Shown: positions 12,082-22,718 of the stretch, in pieces
How the letters are laid out: every line of letters begins with the position of its first letter
How positions within the stretch are numbered: position 1 is the stretch's first letter
Assembly (NCBI GenBank): GCA_014323795.1
Contig: JACONK010000008.1
Coordinates: 7,738-71,737 of the forward strand
Length of the DNA stretch: 64,000 nucleotides
Direction: 5' to 3'
Source: Paracoccaceae bacterium
Lineage (GTDB): Bacteria > Pseudomonadota > Alphaproteobacteria > Rhodobacterales > Rhodobacteraceae
The notes under the pieces: generated by a model
Told to the model about the DNA's origin: nothing
What the model saw: only the letters and a program-made list of their open reading frames with translations
Database searches by the model: none
Made by a program: the position numbers and the translations under genes

Positions 12082-12463
12082 ACGCCAGGCAATATGTTAT
12101 CCGGCACGGAAACGTTGCCGGAGACGTGCCGTATCGCCTCGATCACTATGCCGGCAGTGATACGACCCATGACCAGGACCGATCCGGCGGTGCCCCCGGG
12201 GCCGACCTGTCCGCCTTGATTACGCGGGGTGCGGGGCCTGGCTCAATTATCTTCGGCAGGCGCATGATTTCGATGGCGCGGGCCTTATGGGCGAGGCGGC
12301 GGATGAAGCCGCGATCTTCAAGGGCTGTGATCAAACGGTGAATACCGGGCCTGGATCGAAGGCCCAGGGGCTTCTTCATCCCTTCAAACGACGGTGGAAT
12401 CCCGTCTTTCTGCAGGTGTATATGGATAAATTTCAGCAAATTCACATGTTTACATGTCAGCAT
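12078..12463 (-). pseudogene. lexA: LexA repressor remnant (frameshifted, C-terminal protease domain deleted)
   Basis: N-terminal [60 protein letters not shown] in the 12146 ORF frame. After a frame change the minus strand reads [31 protein letters not shown], matching LexA around the Ala-Gly cleavage site, and stops at the comEC stop. Confidence 0.85.
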
Positions 12464-12517
12464 CTGCCCTACCCCTGTTTTAATGCGCAGGCGGCATAAC
12501 ATGCCTGTTTTGCGAGC

Positions 12518-12531
12518 GTTCTCCCTTGTTC
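12518..12531 (-). promoter_or_regulatory. Degenerate SOS-box-like motif (GTTC-N6-GTTC on + strand)
   Basis: gttctcccttgttc about 55 bp upstream of the lexA remnant start. The alphaproteobacterial consensus is GTTC-N7-GTTC. Confidence 0.4.
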
Positions 12532-12611
12532 CAAGTGTGGTCTGAGTCGCTGTCAAAAGAAATTTTTGGAATCGCGCACATGGAAACAAGTGCTGACACC
12601 GGTGTGCTGAT

Positions 12612-13784
12612 CTAGAGCGGCAGGATGTTCACCCGCGCCCCCGCTTTCTGCGGCTCTGCGTTTGGTGCACGTACCATAAGGCAGTTTGCATCTGCCAGCA
12701 CCGATAAAAGAGAGCTGTCCTGTCGGGCAAAAGGCGTGACACGCCCGCCGTCAATCCGTGCGCGCATGTAGTGCATCCGCGGGCCGTTGGCACCGATATT
12801 GATGGCAAGTTCCGCGGTTCGGAAGGCGTTCGGCTCCGCCGGTAAACCCAGCATCGTGCGCAGCGCGGGCAGCACAAAGACATGGCCGCAGACCATTGCG
12901 CTGACGGGGTTACCGGGCAGGCCGATGACGGGTGTGCCGTGGAGCGTGCCGGCCATCAGCGGTTTTCCGGGGCGCATGGCAACCTTGTAAAGGGACTGTC
13001 GCAGACCCGCTTTCCCTGCAGCCTGGCGCACAAGGTCGCGGTCGCCAACCGACGCCCCGCCAAGCGTGATGATCGCGTCGGATTGCGCCCCGAAGGCGAA
13101 GGCCTGGGTCAGTGCCGGTTCCGTGTCGGGTGCGATTGGCAGCATCCGTGGTGTGCCGCCATGGGCGCGAATCAGTGCGGCCAGCCCAAGGTTGTTGGAA
13201 CTGATGATCTGGTCGGGTGCCGGATATTCGCCGGGCATGACAAGCTCATCTCCTGTGGTAATCAGGGCGACTACCGGGCGGCGGCGTACGCTGACCTGTG
13301 CCACATTCATGGCGGCAAGCAGCGAAATTTCTGCCGGGTTGAGGCGGCGCGGGGCCGATAGCCTGTCCCCTGCACGAAAATCGCTGCCCGCGGGGCGGAC
13401 ATATGGTGTGCTGTCAAGGTCATCGCCCAACGTGATTACAGTGCCGTCGCGATTGCAATCCTCTTGCGCCACGACGCGGTCCGCGCCTTCGGGCACGGGA
13501 GCTCCGGTGAATATGCGGACGGCCTGACCGGAGCTGACCGGGACTGACGCCCGCGCCCCCGCAATACTTTCCCCGATCACTGTCAGTTGGGCACCTGGTA
13601 TGATGTCCGCGCTGCGCACGGCGTACCCATCCATAACGGAGGAGGCGAAAGGGGGCTGATTGAGCCGGGCAACAGCATCTGCGGCGAGGACGCGCCCGGC
13701 TGCCTGCGTCAGTGGTACGGTCTCCGGGTCGAGAGGTTCAAACAGGTCGAGTACAGTGTCAAGAGCTTCAGCAACCGGGGTCAC
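12612..13784 (-). CDS. moeA: Molybdopterin molybdenumtransferase MoeA
   Basis: [31 protein letters not shown] motifs. Confidence 0.96.
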   Translation of the reverse strand: MTPVAEALDTVLDLFEPLDPETVPLTQAAGRVLAADAVARLNQPPFASSVMDGYAVRSADIIPGAQLTVIGESIAGARASVPVSSGQAVRIFTGAPVPEGADRVVAQEDCNRDGTVITLGDDLDSTPYVRPAGSDFRAGDRLSAPRRLNPAEISLLAAMNVAQVSVRRRPVVALITTGDELVMPGEYPAPDQIISSNNLGLAALIRAHGGTPRMLPIAPDTEPALTQAFAFGAQSDAIITLGGASVGDRDLVRQAAGKAGLRQSLYKVAMRPGKPLMAGTLHGTPVIGLPGNPVSAMVCGHVFVLPALRTMLGLPAEPNAFRTAELAINIGANGPRMHYMRARIDGGRVTPFARQDSSLLSVLADANCLMVRAPNAEPQKAGARVNILPL

Positions 13785-14251
13785 ACCTCAAACCGCCCGG
13801 ATTTGCCGCCGTCTTTAAAAACCAGCTGCACGTTGCTGATAATTATATTTTTGTCGACTGCCTTGACCATGTCGTAGACCGTGAGTGCGGCACTGGTGAC
13901 GGCAGTCAGTGCCTCCATCTCCGCTCCGGTCCGGCCAGTGGTCTTCACGGTAGATTCAATCTCTACCCCGTTGTCGGACATTTGCAAATCAACGCTGACC
14001 CTCGTGATGGGCAGCGGGTGGCAGAGCGGGATCAGATCCGCGCATTTCTTGGCACCCATGATCCCGGCAAGGCGTGCGACCGCCAGCACGTCGCCTTTCG
14101 TCGTGCGTGCCTGTGCAATCAGGGTGCGGGTGTTTGCAGCCATCGTCACGCTTCCGCGTGCGACGGCGATGCGGCGGGTGACATCCTTGTCAGAGATGTC
14201 CACCATCCGTGCCGCGCCATCCGCATCAAAATGGGTCAGCCTGCCTGCCAT
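13781..14251 (-). CDS. moaC: Cyclic pyranopterin monophosphate synthase MoaC
   Basis: [11 protein letters not shown] and [14 protein letters not shown]; start at [18 protein letters not shown]. Confidence 0.96.
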   Translation of the reverse strand: MAGRLTHFDADGAARMVDISDKDVTRRIAVARGSVTMAANTRTLIAQARTTKGDVLAVARLAGIMGAKKCADLIPLCHPLPITRVSVDLQMSDNGVEIESTVKTTGRTGAEMEALTAVTSAALTVYDMVKAVDKNIIISNVQLVFKDGGKSGRFEV

Positions 14252-15066
14252 CACAGGGCCTGCGGGGCCCACGGGTCGGCTAACAGTTCCCTTGTGGCCA
14301 GGGTGACATTGTTGCGGCGCATCAGGCTTTCGCCAACCAGGAAATTGCGTACGCCGAATTGGGCAAGCTCTGCCAGATCCCGGGCGGTTGCAAGGCCGCT
14401 TTCACCCACCAGCAGTTTTTCAGCCGGGGCATAGCGGGCAAGGGTTTTGGTGATGTCCGGCACTATCTCGAACGTTTTTAGATTGCGGTTGTTGATCCCC
14501 AAAAGCGGAGAGCGCAGGCGGGTGGCGCGGTCAAGTTCTGCGTGGTCATGGATTTCTACCAGCACGTCCATTCCGTAGGAGAAAGCTGCCGCCTCCAGTT
14601 CCCCGGCCTGTGCGTCGGTCACGCCCGTCATGATGATCAGGATGCAGTCCGCACCCCAGGCGCGGGCTTCGGCGACCTGGTAGGTATCATACATAAAATC
14701 CTTGCGCAGGACGGGCAGGGTGACGGCCTCCCGCACGGCAGTCAGAAATTCCGGCGCGCCCTGAAAACTCGGCGTGTCGGTCAGCACACTAAGACAGGTC
14801 GCGCCGCCCTCGGCATAGGCTTTCGCCAGTGTCGGCGGATCAAAATCCTCCCGTATCAGGCCTTTGGACGGGCTTGCTTTCTTGATCTCTGCTATCAGGC
14901 CATACCCGCCTGCACCGGACGCACGGCGCAGAACTTCGGTAAATCCGCGGGGGGCGGGCTGGTCTTTCACCTGCGCCTCCAGCGTGGCAAGCGATACCCT
15001 CTCTTTGGCGGCAGCGATCTCCCCGAATTTGTACGCCTTGATCTTGTCAAGCACTGTTTGCGTCAT
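14251..15066 (-). CDS. trpC: Indole-3-glycerol phosphate synthase
   Basis: [33 protein letters not shown]. Confidence 0.97.
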   Translation of the reverse strand: MTQTVLDKIKAYKFGEIAAAKERVSLATLEAQVKDQPAPRGFTEVLRRASGAGGYGLIAEIKKASPSKGLIREDFDPPTLAKAYAEGGATCLSVLTDTPSFQGAPEFLTAVREAVTLPVLRKDFMYDTYQVAEARAWGADCILIIMTGVTDAQAGELEAAAFSYGMDVLVEIHDHAELDRATRLRSPLLGINNRNLKTFEIVPDITKTLARYAPAEKLLVGESGLATARDLAELAQFGVRNFLVGESLMRRNNVTLATRELLADPWAPQAL

Positions 15067-15740
15067 TGGCCAATCCAGTCGATCTCTTCCTCGCCTCGCT
15101 CTCTAAACCATTTGTTTACGCGGGAAAATGGTCTGGAGCCGCAAAATGGCCTGGATCCGGAAGATTTGCGGCTTGCTGATAGCGGGGAAGGGTGCGTTGT
15201 TTCGATGACGAAATTTTTTGCGCGATCAACAGAACGTGCCGCTTTTTGGGCGTGCCTGCCCCAGAGAAGGTATGCGCACGGGGCGGTGGAGAGGCGATCA
15301 AGGATTTGCGTTATCAGCTCTGTCCAGCCAAGACCGGCATGGGTACCACACCTGGCCCTGGGCGGCACCGTGAGCGTTGTATTCAGAAGCAGAACACCCT
15401 GGTCCGCCCAGGCGGTCAGATCTCCGGTGGCAGGGTGCCGGCCGATGTCGGCCTTCAGCTCCCTAAAGATGTTACGCAAGGTGGCGGGAAGTGCGGTTTC
15501 AGCCGTGACCGAAAAGGCGAGCCCGTGGGCGTGGCCCGGGGTCGGATAGGGATCCTGGCCCAGGATCACCGCACGGGTGGCGTCCGGTTGGGTGCGTTCC
15601 AGTGCCGTGAAGACCTGATGAGGCGGTGGCAGGATGTCCGGCTCGGGCTTCCGGGCGATTCGGTCGGCGATTTTATCCGGTTCACCGCTTGAAAAGAAAG
15701 GCAGGTCAGCCCAGGCGCCCAGTCGCGCGGTATCAAACAT
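15063..15740 (-). CDS. ung: Uracil-DNA glycosylase family 1, with internal 6-aa duplication
   Basis: [22 protein letters not shown] and [25 protein letters not shown]. Confidence 0.93.
   Translation of the reverse strand: MFDTARLGAWADLPFFSSGEPDKIADRIARKPEPDILPPPHQVFTALERTQPDATRAVILGQDPYPTPGHAHGLAFSVTAETALPATLRNIFRELKADIGRHPATGDLTAWADQGVLLLNTTLTVPPRARCGTHAGLGWTELITQILDRLSTAPCAYLLWGRHAQKAARSVDRAKNFVIETTHPSPLSASRKSSGSRPFCGSRPFSRVNKWFRERGEEEIDWIGQ
15125..15160. repeat. 18-bp imperfect tandem duplication inside ung
   Basis: aaaatggtctggagccgc / aaaatggcctggatccgg (15/18 identical), encoding [11 protein letters not shown]. Confidence 0.85.
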
Positions 15741-15748
15741 GTCGGTGC

Positions 15749-16774
15749 CTAGTCGTCGGCCGGTTCTGTGGTGATCCGGGCGAGTGCGGCGAGTTTTTGC
15801 ATCGCCTTGCCGCTGTCGATGCTCTCTGCCGCTATTGCAACACCTTCGGTCAGGTCAGACGTCTTGTCGGCAATGATGAGTGCTGCGGCACTGTTCAGGA
15901 GAACCGCATCACGGTATGCCCCTGTTTTACCGCCAAGAAGCGCATTAAGAGCGGCAGCGTTTTCTGCCGGTGTACCGCCGACGATGGCCTCGAACGGGTG
16001 AACGGGCAGGCCTGCGTCTTCCGGATGCAATGCACTGTCTGTGACGGTGCCGTCTTCAATCCTTGATACCCAGGTGACCCCGGCGATGGATATCTCATCG
16101 GTGCCATCAGCACCGTGTACGAGCCAGGCCTTCTCTGACCCGAGTTCATGCAAAACCTCTGCCATAGGGCGGATCATCTGCCGCGAGAAGGCACCGGTCA
16201 GTTGGCGTTTTACGCCCGCGGGGTTTGTCAGCGGACCGAGGATATTAAATATCGTTCGCGTCCCCAGGGCCTGGCGTGCCGGCATAACGAATCGCGTGGC
16301 GGGGTGGTGTATCGGTGCCATCATGAAGCCGATGCCCGCCTGCGCAATCGCTGCGTTCACCACATCCGGCCCGACCATGACCCTGACACCGAGCTCCCCG
16401 AGCACATCCGCCGTTCCGGATTTGGAGCTTAGGTTGCGGTTGCCATGTTTGGCGATAATGACGCCCGCACCTGCAACCACCAGTGCCGTCGCGGTGGAAA
16501 TGTTCAGTGTGGCTTTTCCGTCGCCTCCGGTACCCACGATATCCAGTGCGCCCTCATACGTATCCACTGCGTTGCATTTGGCCCGCATCACGGTTGCTGC
16601 CGCCGCATATTCGTCCACGCTTTCGCCCCTTGTGCGCAGCGTCATTAAAAATCCGCCGATTTGTTCGGGCGTAGCGTCGCCTTCCATGATCGTGGTGAAG
16701 GCGGTCTCCGCCTCCGTTCGGCTGAGCGGTCCGTCAATGGCCTTTGCGATAAGCGTCTTCAGTGTGTCGCTCAT
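15749..16774 (-). CDS. trpD: Anthranilate phosphoribosyltransferase
   Basis: [48 protein letters not shown]. Confidence 0.97.
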   Translation of the reverse strand: MSDTLKTLIAKAIDGPLSRTEAETAFTTIMEGDATPEQIGGFLMTLRTRGESVDEYAAAATVMRAKCNAVDTYEGALDIVGTGGDGKATLNISTATALVVAGAGVIIAKHGNRNLSSKSGTADVLGELGVRVMVGPDVVNAAIAQAGIGFMMAPIHHPATRFVMPARQALGTRTIFNILGPLTNPAGVKRQLTGAFSRQMIRPMAEVLHELGSEKAWLVHGADGTDEISIAGVTWVSRIEDGTVTDSALHPEDAGLPVHPFEAIVGGTPAENAAALNALLGGKTGAYRDAVLLNSAAALIIADKTSDLTEGVAIAAESIDSGKAMQKLAALARITTEPADD

Positions 16775-17352
16775 GCGGGCACCGGTGCCAGATCAAGGAA
16801 GGTCTTCAGCATCCTGTGGCCGTGTTCGGACGCGATGCTTTCGGGGTGAAACTGGACACCGTGGATTGGCAGTTCCTTATGGGCAAGGCCCATAATCGTG
16901 CCGTCTTCCAGCCAGGCGGTGATTTCCAGGCTATCCGGCAGGGTGTCCCGTTCCACTACCAGAGAATGATAGCGGGTTGCTGCAAAGGGTGTCGGCAAGC
17001 CGTTGCAAATACCTGCGCCCCTGTGGTGCACCGTGCCCGTCTTGCCGTGTACGATTTCCCGGCAGCGTATGATTTTGCCGCCGAAAGCCTGCCCGATGGT
17101 CTGGTGGCCCAGGCACACACCCAGAAGCGGTATCCCGGTCCGCGTTGCTGCTGCCGTCAGGGCCAGGCAGATGCCTGCCTGATCCGGGCCGCAGGGGCCC
17201 GGGCTTAGCACGATCATGTCGGGGTGCATGCCCATGGCATCCTGCACTGTCACCTCGTCGTTGCGGCGCACGACAACAGACGCACCCAGCTCCCCCAGAT
17301 AGTGCACCAGATTGTAGGTGAAACTGTCGTAGTTATCAATCAGAAGCAGCAT
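16771..17352 (-). CDS. trpG: Anthranilate synthase component II (glutamine amidotransferase)
   Basis: [38 protein letters not shown]. Confidence 0.96.
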   Translation of the reverse strand: MLLLIDNYDSFTYNLVHYLGELGASVVVRRNDEVTVQDAMGMHPDMIVLSPGPCGPDQAGICLALTAAATRTGIPLLGVCLGHQTIGQAFGGKIIRCREIVHGKTGTVHHRGAGICNGLPTPFAATRYHSLVVERDTLPDSLEITAWLEDGTIMGLAHKELPIHGVQFHPESIASEHGHRMLKTFLDLAPVPA

Positions 17353-17893
17353 TTTGACCCTGTTTCCCAAAGACATGCCAGCCCGTGTGTAAGCCCTTGT
17401 ACCTTTCGGATGCCCCGTGCCCGACGGGCAATATAGAAAAAGCCGCAATGTGCGGGCAAGATCGAAAGCACACCGAAGAATGTTCGCGCACCCGGGCGGA
17501 CGTATACGGGCGAATTACCCGGCAATGGCGGACCTGATCCTAACCCTTCATTGGTCGGTTCCGCCCCCGCGGCACAACCCCCCCGCTACAACCCGCCCCC
17601 GCTACAACCAGCCATGGTCGCGCCGAACCCATGGTGCAGGGCCCCATCAGTGTTTCCGGATACTGAAAGATCACGGGGGCAATCGAGGCGACCAGGCTAC
17701 CCATGATCCTGCCCGGTACCAGCCGGTATTTTTTGCCGTCAGTTCTGCAAACCCCGGTTCTTTCAGCACAGGTTCATCACTGAAGGCGTATGAGAGGCTT
17801 CAGCGTATCTGACAAGTCCGTCATCGGCGTCACCTGTTGCAGTGCTCCGGTAAATAGCGGTTGGCAGCGAAAACCAGGCGCAAGACAGCCGCA

Positions 17894-19408
17894 CTATAAA
17901 TTTCCGCGCAAACTTACGAATTCCACCGCTTCGTCTGCTGCCTTGCGGAGGGCCCCTGCCTTGTCTACGGTTTCCTGGAATTCGGTGCCCGGGTCGCTAT
18001 CGTAAACGATGCCGCCACCGGCCTGGATGTAGAGCGTCTCATCCTGCACCACACCGGTGCGCAGCGCGATACAGATGTCCATTTCACCGGTGCAGGAAAA
18101 ATATCCGACACCGCCACCATAGATCCCGCGCTTTTCTTTTTCGAGTTCGTCTATGATCTGCATCGCACGAACCTTCGGTGCCCCGCTGACGGTGCCTGCG
18201 GGCAGGCCTGCCAGAAGGGCGGAGAGCGCATCGTGGTCGTCGCGCAACTGACCAATAACGTTTGAGACGATATGCATCACGTGGCTGTAGCGTTCGATGA
18301 TGAATTGTTCTGTCGGTTCCACCGTACCGGTCCTGGCCACCCGGCCCACGTCATTGCGGCCAAGATCAAGCAGCATCAGGTGTTCGGCAAGCTCTTTGGG
18401 GTCGGTGAGCAGGTCCGCCTCAAGTGCTTCATCCTCGGACCGGGTTTTGCCGCGTGGGCGGGTGCCTGCGATGGGGCGGATTGTGACCTCCCCTTCGCGC
18501 ACACGGACGAGGATTTCGGGGCTCGCGCCCACAACATGAAAGTCGCCGAAGTTGAAAAAAAACATGAACGGTGACGGGTTGGTACGACGCAGTGCACGAT
18601 AGAGCGCAAAGGGCGGCAGTCTGAAAGGCATGGCCCAGCGTTGGGAGGGAACCACCTGAAAGATATCACCTGCGCGAATGTAATCCTTTGCCTTTTCGAC
18701 CATGGCGAGGTACTCGTCCCTGGTGGTGTTTGACACCGGTTCCCCTACCGGTTCCCCTGACGTTACGATCCGCGCCTGCGGGGCAGGGCGTTCCAAATCA
18801 CGAATGGCGTCCATCACCCGTTCCGCCGCCTGCGCATAGGCCGTGCGGGCACTGAGGCCGGAGGCGGCCCAGACCGGAGAAACCACGATGATTTCATCCT
18901 TTACCCCGTCTACAGCAACCACGACCGAAGGGCGCACCATGCGTGCGTCCGGCAGGTTCAAAGGGTCCGGATTCACATCCGGCAGGTGTTCCGCCAGACG
19001 GATCATGTCATAGCCAAGAAAGCCAAAAAGCCCGGCAGAGATCGGGGGAAGACCATCAGGCAGGTCAATCCGGCTTTCCGCCAGAAGTGCCCGAAGGCTG
19101 CCCAGGGGGTCGTGGCCCGCATGCTCAAAGGCCGTGTTGTCGTAGCGGGCGTGCCGGTTAATCCGAACGGACCTGTTGCTGCATTCCCAAACAACGTCGG
19201 GCTTCATGCCTATACAGGAAAATCGCCCCCGGATTTCGCCGCCCGTCACACTTTCAAGAAGAAAGCTGTCAGCCTGCGCCTGCGCGAGTTTCAGCATAAG
19301 GCTGACGGGGGTGTCGAGGTCTGCCGTCAGGCGGGCAAAGACCACCTGGTTGCGCCCCTGCGCATGGATGTGTCTGAAGGCGGCGAATTCCGGTTCCAGT
19401 TTAGTCAA
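17894..19408 (-). CDS. trpE: Anthranilate synthase component I
   Basis: PIAGTRPRGKTRSEDEALEADLLTDPKELAEHLMLLDLGRNDVGRV; 504 aa. Confidence 0.97.
   Translation of the reverse strand: MTKLEPEFAAFRHIHAQGRNQVVFARLTADLDTPVSLMLKLAQAQADSFLLESVTGGEIRGRFSCIGMKPDVVWECSNRSVRINRHARYDNTAFEHAGHDPLGSLRALLAESRIDLPDGLPPISAGLFGFLGYDMIRLAEHLPDVNPDPLNLPDARMVRPSVVVAVDGVKDEIIVVSPVWAASGLSARTAYAQAAERVMDAIRDLERPAPQARIVTSGEPVGEPVSNTTRDEYLAMVEKAKDYIRAGDIFQVVPSQRWAMPFRLPPFALYRALRRTNPSPFMFFFNFGDFHVVGASPEILVRVREGEVTIRPIAGTRPRGKTRSEDEALEADLLTDPKELAEHLMLLDLGRNDVGRVARTGTVEPTEQFIIERYSHVMHIVSNVIGQLRDDHDALSALLAGLPAGTVSGAPKVRAMQIIDELEKEKRGIYGGGVGYFSCTGEMDICIALRTGVVQDETLYIQAGGGIVYDSDPGTEFQETVDKAGALRKAADEAVEFVSLRGNL
18735..18758. 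repeat. 12-bp perfect tandem duplication inside trpE
   Basis: accggttcccct x2, encoding GEPV-GEPV. Confidence 0.8.
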
Positions 19409-21279
19409 AGGCCCGCGTCCAGACCCATGATCCGGTTGTTGATCCGGTTGATGGCAGCATGGTTAAGCCGGACGCGGCTGCGATTCTGCAGCGCACGTGA
19501 GAAGAGGTTCAGCATATCCACTGCCACGCCTGCATCGCGCCGGGCCTGGATCGTGAGCAGTGTTGCCTCCGCGCCTTCCTGTTCTGGGTCAAACGGGATG
19601 ATGTCGGTCACGCGGGCAAGAATGACCCGGCCCGCATCCTCAATGATCGCGATATCACCTTCGGATTCCAGGCTGAATATCTCAGGCACCGTGGCGGGGG
19701 GCAGATCGTCTACAAAGCTCGTCCTGGTCAATGTTTCTTCGACGTTCCAGATCAGTTCATCCGGTTCCGTGCCAGCGGCAATCTCTGCAACAAATCCCCG
19801 GGCCATTTTCTGCAGTGCCGCGACCGTTTGATCCGTTTGCCAGTCTGACCTGACACGATCACGAATGTCGGCAAGCGGGATATCCGCGGGCTCCACAATC
19901 CCGTCAAGCCGGAGAGAGAGCACCCCGCCGTCGGCTAAATCGATAATCTCTGGAAAATCGTCCTTGTGCGCCGATTCCGCAGCAGTGCGGAAGGCCTCAT
20001 AGCCCGTGATCGGATCAGTCGATTCAACGCTGTAATTGATGGTGGAGACGACCATTTTCGTCTCCGAGCCCAGTTCTTCTATCGTGGCACCGGCGGCAAG
20101 CAGGTCATCAATTTCTTCCACCAGCTCATTGATAAGGTACCGGGCCGCTTCACCGGCGAGCTCATCGCGCAGTTCAGGCAAGGCATCCTCAAAACTGGTG
20201 CTGTCGGCGGCGAGCACAGCATTGATGCGGAAAAGTGCGGGGCCAAGCCCGCTTTCAACCGGGCCGACAACGCCGGGGCTTTCGGCAGTAAAAACGATGT
20301 CAGCCGCTGCCGGGGCCAGGCTGCCGCGTTCAACGGCACCCAGGGAAATGTCCGCTTCCGCCAGGCCGCGTTCGCTGATGAGGCGGGTGAAGGACGCCTC
20401 GCCCGTATCAAGACGCGTACGTGCCTCCTGTGCTGTTGCCGTATCCGGGAAGACAAGCCGATCAACCACCCGGCGTTCCGGCTGGTTGAACCGGTCAAAC
20501 TGATCATCATAAGCACCGCGCACATCCTCTTCGGGAATGTTTACCTTGTCTGTCAGGGCCGCCGGATCAAGCCAGGCATAAGTGATCTGCCGGGTTAGCG
20601 GAGAGCGGTATTGTTCAATGTTTTCCTTGTAATACGCCTCCAACTGCGCATCCGTTGAAGCCGGTATTTCTTCCTGCAATGCTTCTGCTGTCAGCTCCGC
20701 CCATTCGGCAAATCTCTCCTCCCGGGCAAAGTTCATCAGCACACGGGCACCGATACCGGTTCCGTCTACACCGCCGATCAGGGCAGCTTCCAGAATGCCG
20801 CGCGCGATTTCCTTACGCAGCAGGGATTCGTACTCTGCCGCAGAAATGCCAAGCCGGTGGGTAAGATAGAATTCATACCCCTCCCGATCAAAACTGCCAT
20901 TGATCCCCGCGAACTGCGGGTTTGAAACAAGCGCATTGCGCACCGCCTCATCGCCGACAGACAGGCCTTTGGCCGAAACTTCGTTGTTGAGCGCAGCAAT
21001 GCCGACAATGGCGTCGAGCACCTGGGCCTGAATGCCGCTTTCCAAAATCTCTGACGGGGACAGCACACGGTCCCGGGACATGCTCATCCGCCGGATCGCG
21101 TTCCGCAGGCCAGTGGCATAGGGTGTGATTTCGATGGGTTCATCTCCGACTGATCCGATGGTGCGAAGAGTGCCGCCGGTCAGCCCGCCGATACCAAAGC
21201 CGGCCAGGCCAACCATCAGAAGGCCGATCACGACCCACATGACCCTGGAATTGCCGCTTCCGCGCATGGATTTAAGCAT
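19405..21279 (-). CDS. ppiD: SurA N-terminal/PpiD-like peptidyl-prolyl isomerase
   Basis: MLKSMRGSGNSRVMWVVIGLLMVGLAGFGIGG N-anchor; periplasmic SurA_N-like and rotamase regions; upstream of trpE with ATGA overlap. Confidence 0.8.
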   Translation of the reverse strand: MLKSMRGSGNSRVMWVVIGLLMVGLAGFGIGGLTGGTLRTIGSVGDEPIEITPYATGLRNAIRRMSMSRDRVLSPSEILESGIQAQVLDAIVGIAALNNEVSAKGLSVGDEAVRNALVSNPQFAGINGSFDREGYEFYLTHRLGISAAEYESLLRKEIARGILEAALIGGVDGTGIGARVLMNFAREERFAEWAELTAEALQEEIPASTDAQLEAYYKENIEQYRSPLTRQITYAWLDPAALTDKVNIPEEDVRGAYDDQFDRFNQPERRVVDRLVFPDTATAQEARTRLDTGEASFTRLISERGLAEADISLGAVERGSLAPAAADIVFTAESPGVVGPVESGLGPALFRINAVLAADSTSFEDALPELRDELAGEAARYLINELVEEIDDLLAAGATIEELGSETKMVVSTINYSVESTDPITGYEAFRTAAESAHKDDFPEIIDLADGGVLSLRLDGIVEPADIPLADIRDRVRSDWQTDQTVAALQKMARGFVAEIAAGTEPDELIWNVEETLTRTSFVDDLPPATVPEIFSLESEGDIAIIEDAGRVILARVTDIIPFDPEQEGAEATLLTIQARRDAGVAVDMLNLFSRALQNRSRVRLNHAAINRINNRIMGLDAGL

Positions 21280-21378
21280 TTCGCCGCCCTGTTTATGGCT
21301 TCCGGGACGTTTTAGGGGGCCAATTTGCGGGTTGCAAGCAGGATACGCGCAAGAATGGGTCAGGCAGCCCGCGCCCGG

Positions 21379-22569
21379 CTATATGTCAAGGCAGGAAAGC
21401 CGCTCAACAACGCGGGCAAGGTTAGCGGTATCCACATTGGCAAACGCGATACGCACATGCGCCTCTGCCATACCGGTGCCGCCTTCAGCCCGTGCGGGGC
21501 CAAACATCGTTCCGGGCAGTAAAAGCACAGCCGCCTCTTCCACAATCCGCCGGGCGACCGCATCACTGGGCAGATCAAACGGGTGGGCAGCGTAAGCGAA
21601 ATAGGCACCACAGCCTTTTATCGTCCAGCCGGGCAAGGATTTGAATCCCTTCACCACAGCTGCCCGGCGGCGCAGGATCTCTTCCCGTTCCCGTGCCAGC
21701 CAGACGCCGAGGTTTTTCATACCCCAGAGTGCGGCACGCTGGCCCAGCTGGCCGGGACAGATCGTCATGGTATCCAGGAATTTCTCTGCCTGAGTCAGGC
21801 GGTCCTGGCTGGTGATCAGTGTGCCGACCCGGTGGCCGGTTAACCTGTAGGCCTTGGAAAAACTGTAGAGCTGAATCAGTGTCTGATCCCAATCCGGATC
21901 GGTGAAAAGATCGTGGGGTGCGCTGGTTTCGCTGTGAAAATCCCGGTAGGTTTCATCGATGATCAGGGCGAGCCCGCGGCTGTGCGCCAGTTCATAAAAG
22001 GCGCGTACCAGTTCCACCGGGTATTCGGCCCCTGTGGGATTGTTGGGAGATACAAGTATGATCGCACGGGTGGAACTGTTGATCAACGCTGCTACCGCCC
22101 CGGGGTCTGGCAGCAGGTCCGCACCGCAGGTGTGTACACGGGTTTCTACTGCGGCCATATCGAGCCACATCTTGTGATTGAAATACCAGGGCGCAGACAG
22201 GATTACGCTGTCCCCCGGTGCGGCAAGGGTCGCGATGGCTGCACAGAATGCCTGGTTACACCCCGCCGTGATCGCCACGTTTTCTGCCCCAATCCGGCCA
22301 CCATAGGCCACCGACCAATCGGCGGCGACCTGTTCCCGCAGGGCGGGCAGGCCCTTGGCCGGGCCATAAACATGGGTTGTCGGATCTTCCATCACTGCCT
22401 GGGCCATGGCCTGGCGCAGACCGAGGGGCGGCGGGTCGGCGGGCGCGGCCTGGCTGATGTTGAGCAGCGGCTTGTCCGCCGGCAGATCCGCCGCGTTGAC
22501 CCAGCCGCAGGCTTCCATGATCGGAGGTGCGACCGTGCCGATCAGGCATGGGTTCAGGGGGCTGTGCAT
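21379..22569 (-). CDS. Pyridoxal-phosphate class I/II aminotransferase
   Basis: VSPNNPTGAEYPVE, SFSKAYRLTGHRVG; start chosen at MHSPLNPCLIG. Confidence 0.9.
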   Translation of the reverse strand: MHSPLNPCLIGTVAPPIMEACGWVNAADLPADKPLLNISQAAPADPPPLGLRQAMAQAVMEDPTTHVYGPAKGLPALREQVAADWSVAYGGRIGAENVAITAGCNQAFCAAIATLAAPGDSVILSAPWYFNHKMWLDMAAVETRVHTCGADLLPDPGAVAALINSSTRAIILVSPNNPTGAEYPVELVRAFYELAHSRGLALIIDETYRDFHSETSAPHDLFTDPDWDQTLIQLYSFSKAYRLTGHRVGTLITSQDRLTQAEKFLDTMTICPGQLGQRAALWGMKNLGVWLAREREEILRRRAAVVKGFKSLPGWTIKGCGAYFAYAAHPFDLPSDAVARRIVEEAAVLLLPGTMFGPARAEGGTGMAEAHVRIAFANVDTANLARVVERLSCLDI

Positions 22570-22718
22570 GGGCGCAACCCTAGCCTGGCGATTTGCGCTG
22601 GCAAGGGTTATTGACAGATCGGGTATTGCCCGGGCCATTTCCTTGCCATAGCAGGCCCGCCGACCTTGCCGCCGGCTGCCAAATCCACGGCGTTCCTGCC
22701 CTCTTTCCGGCTGGCGGG

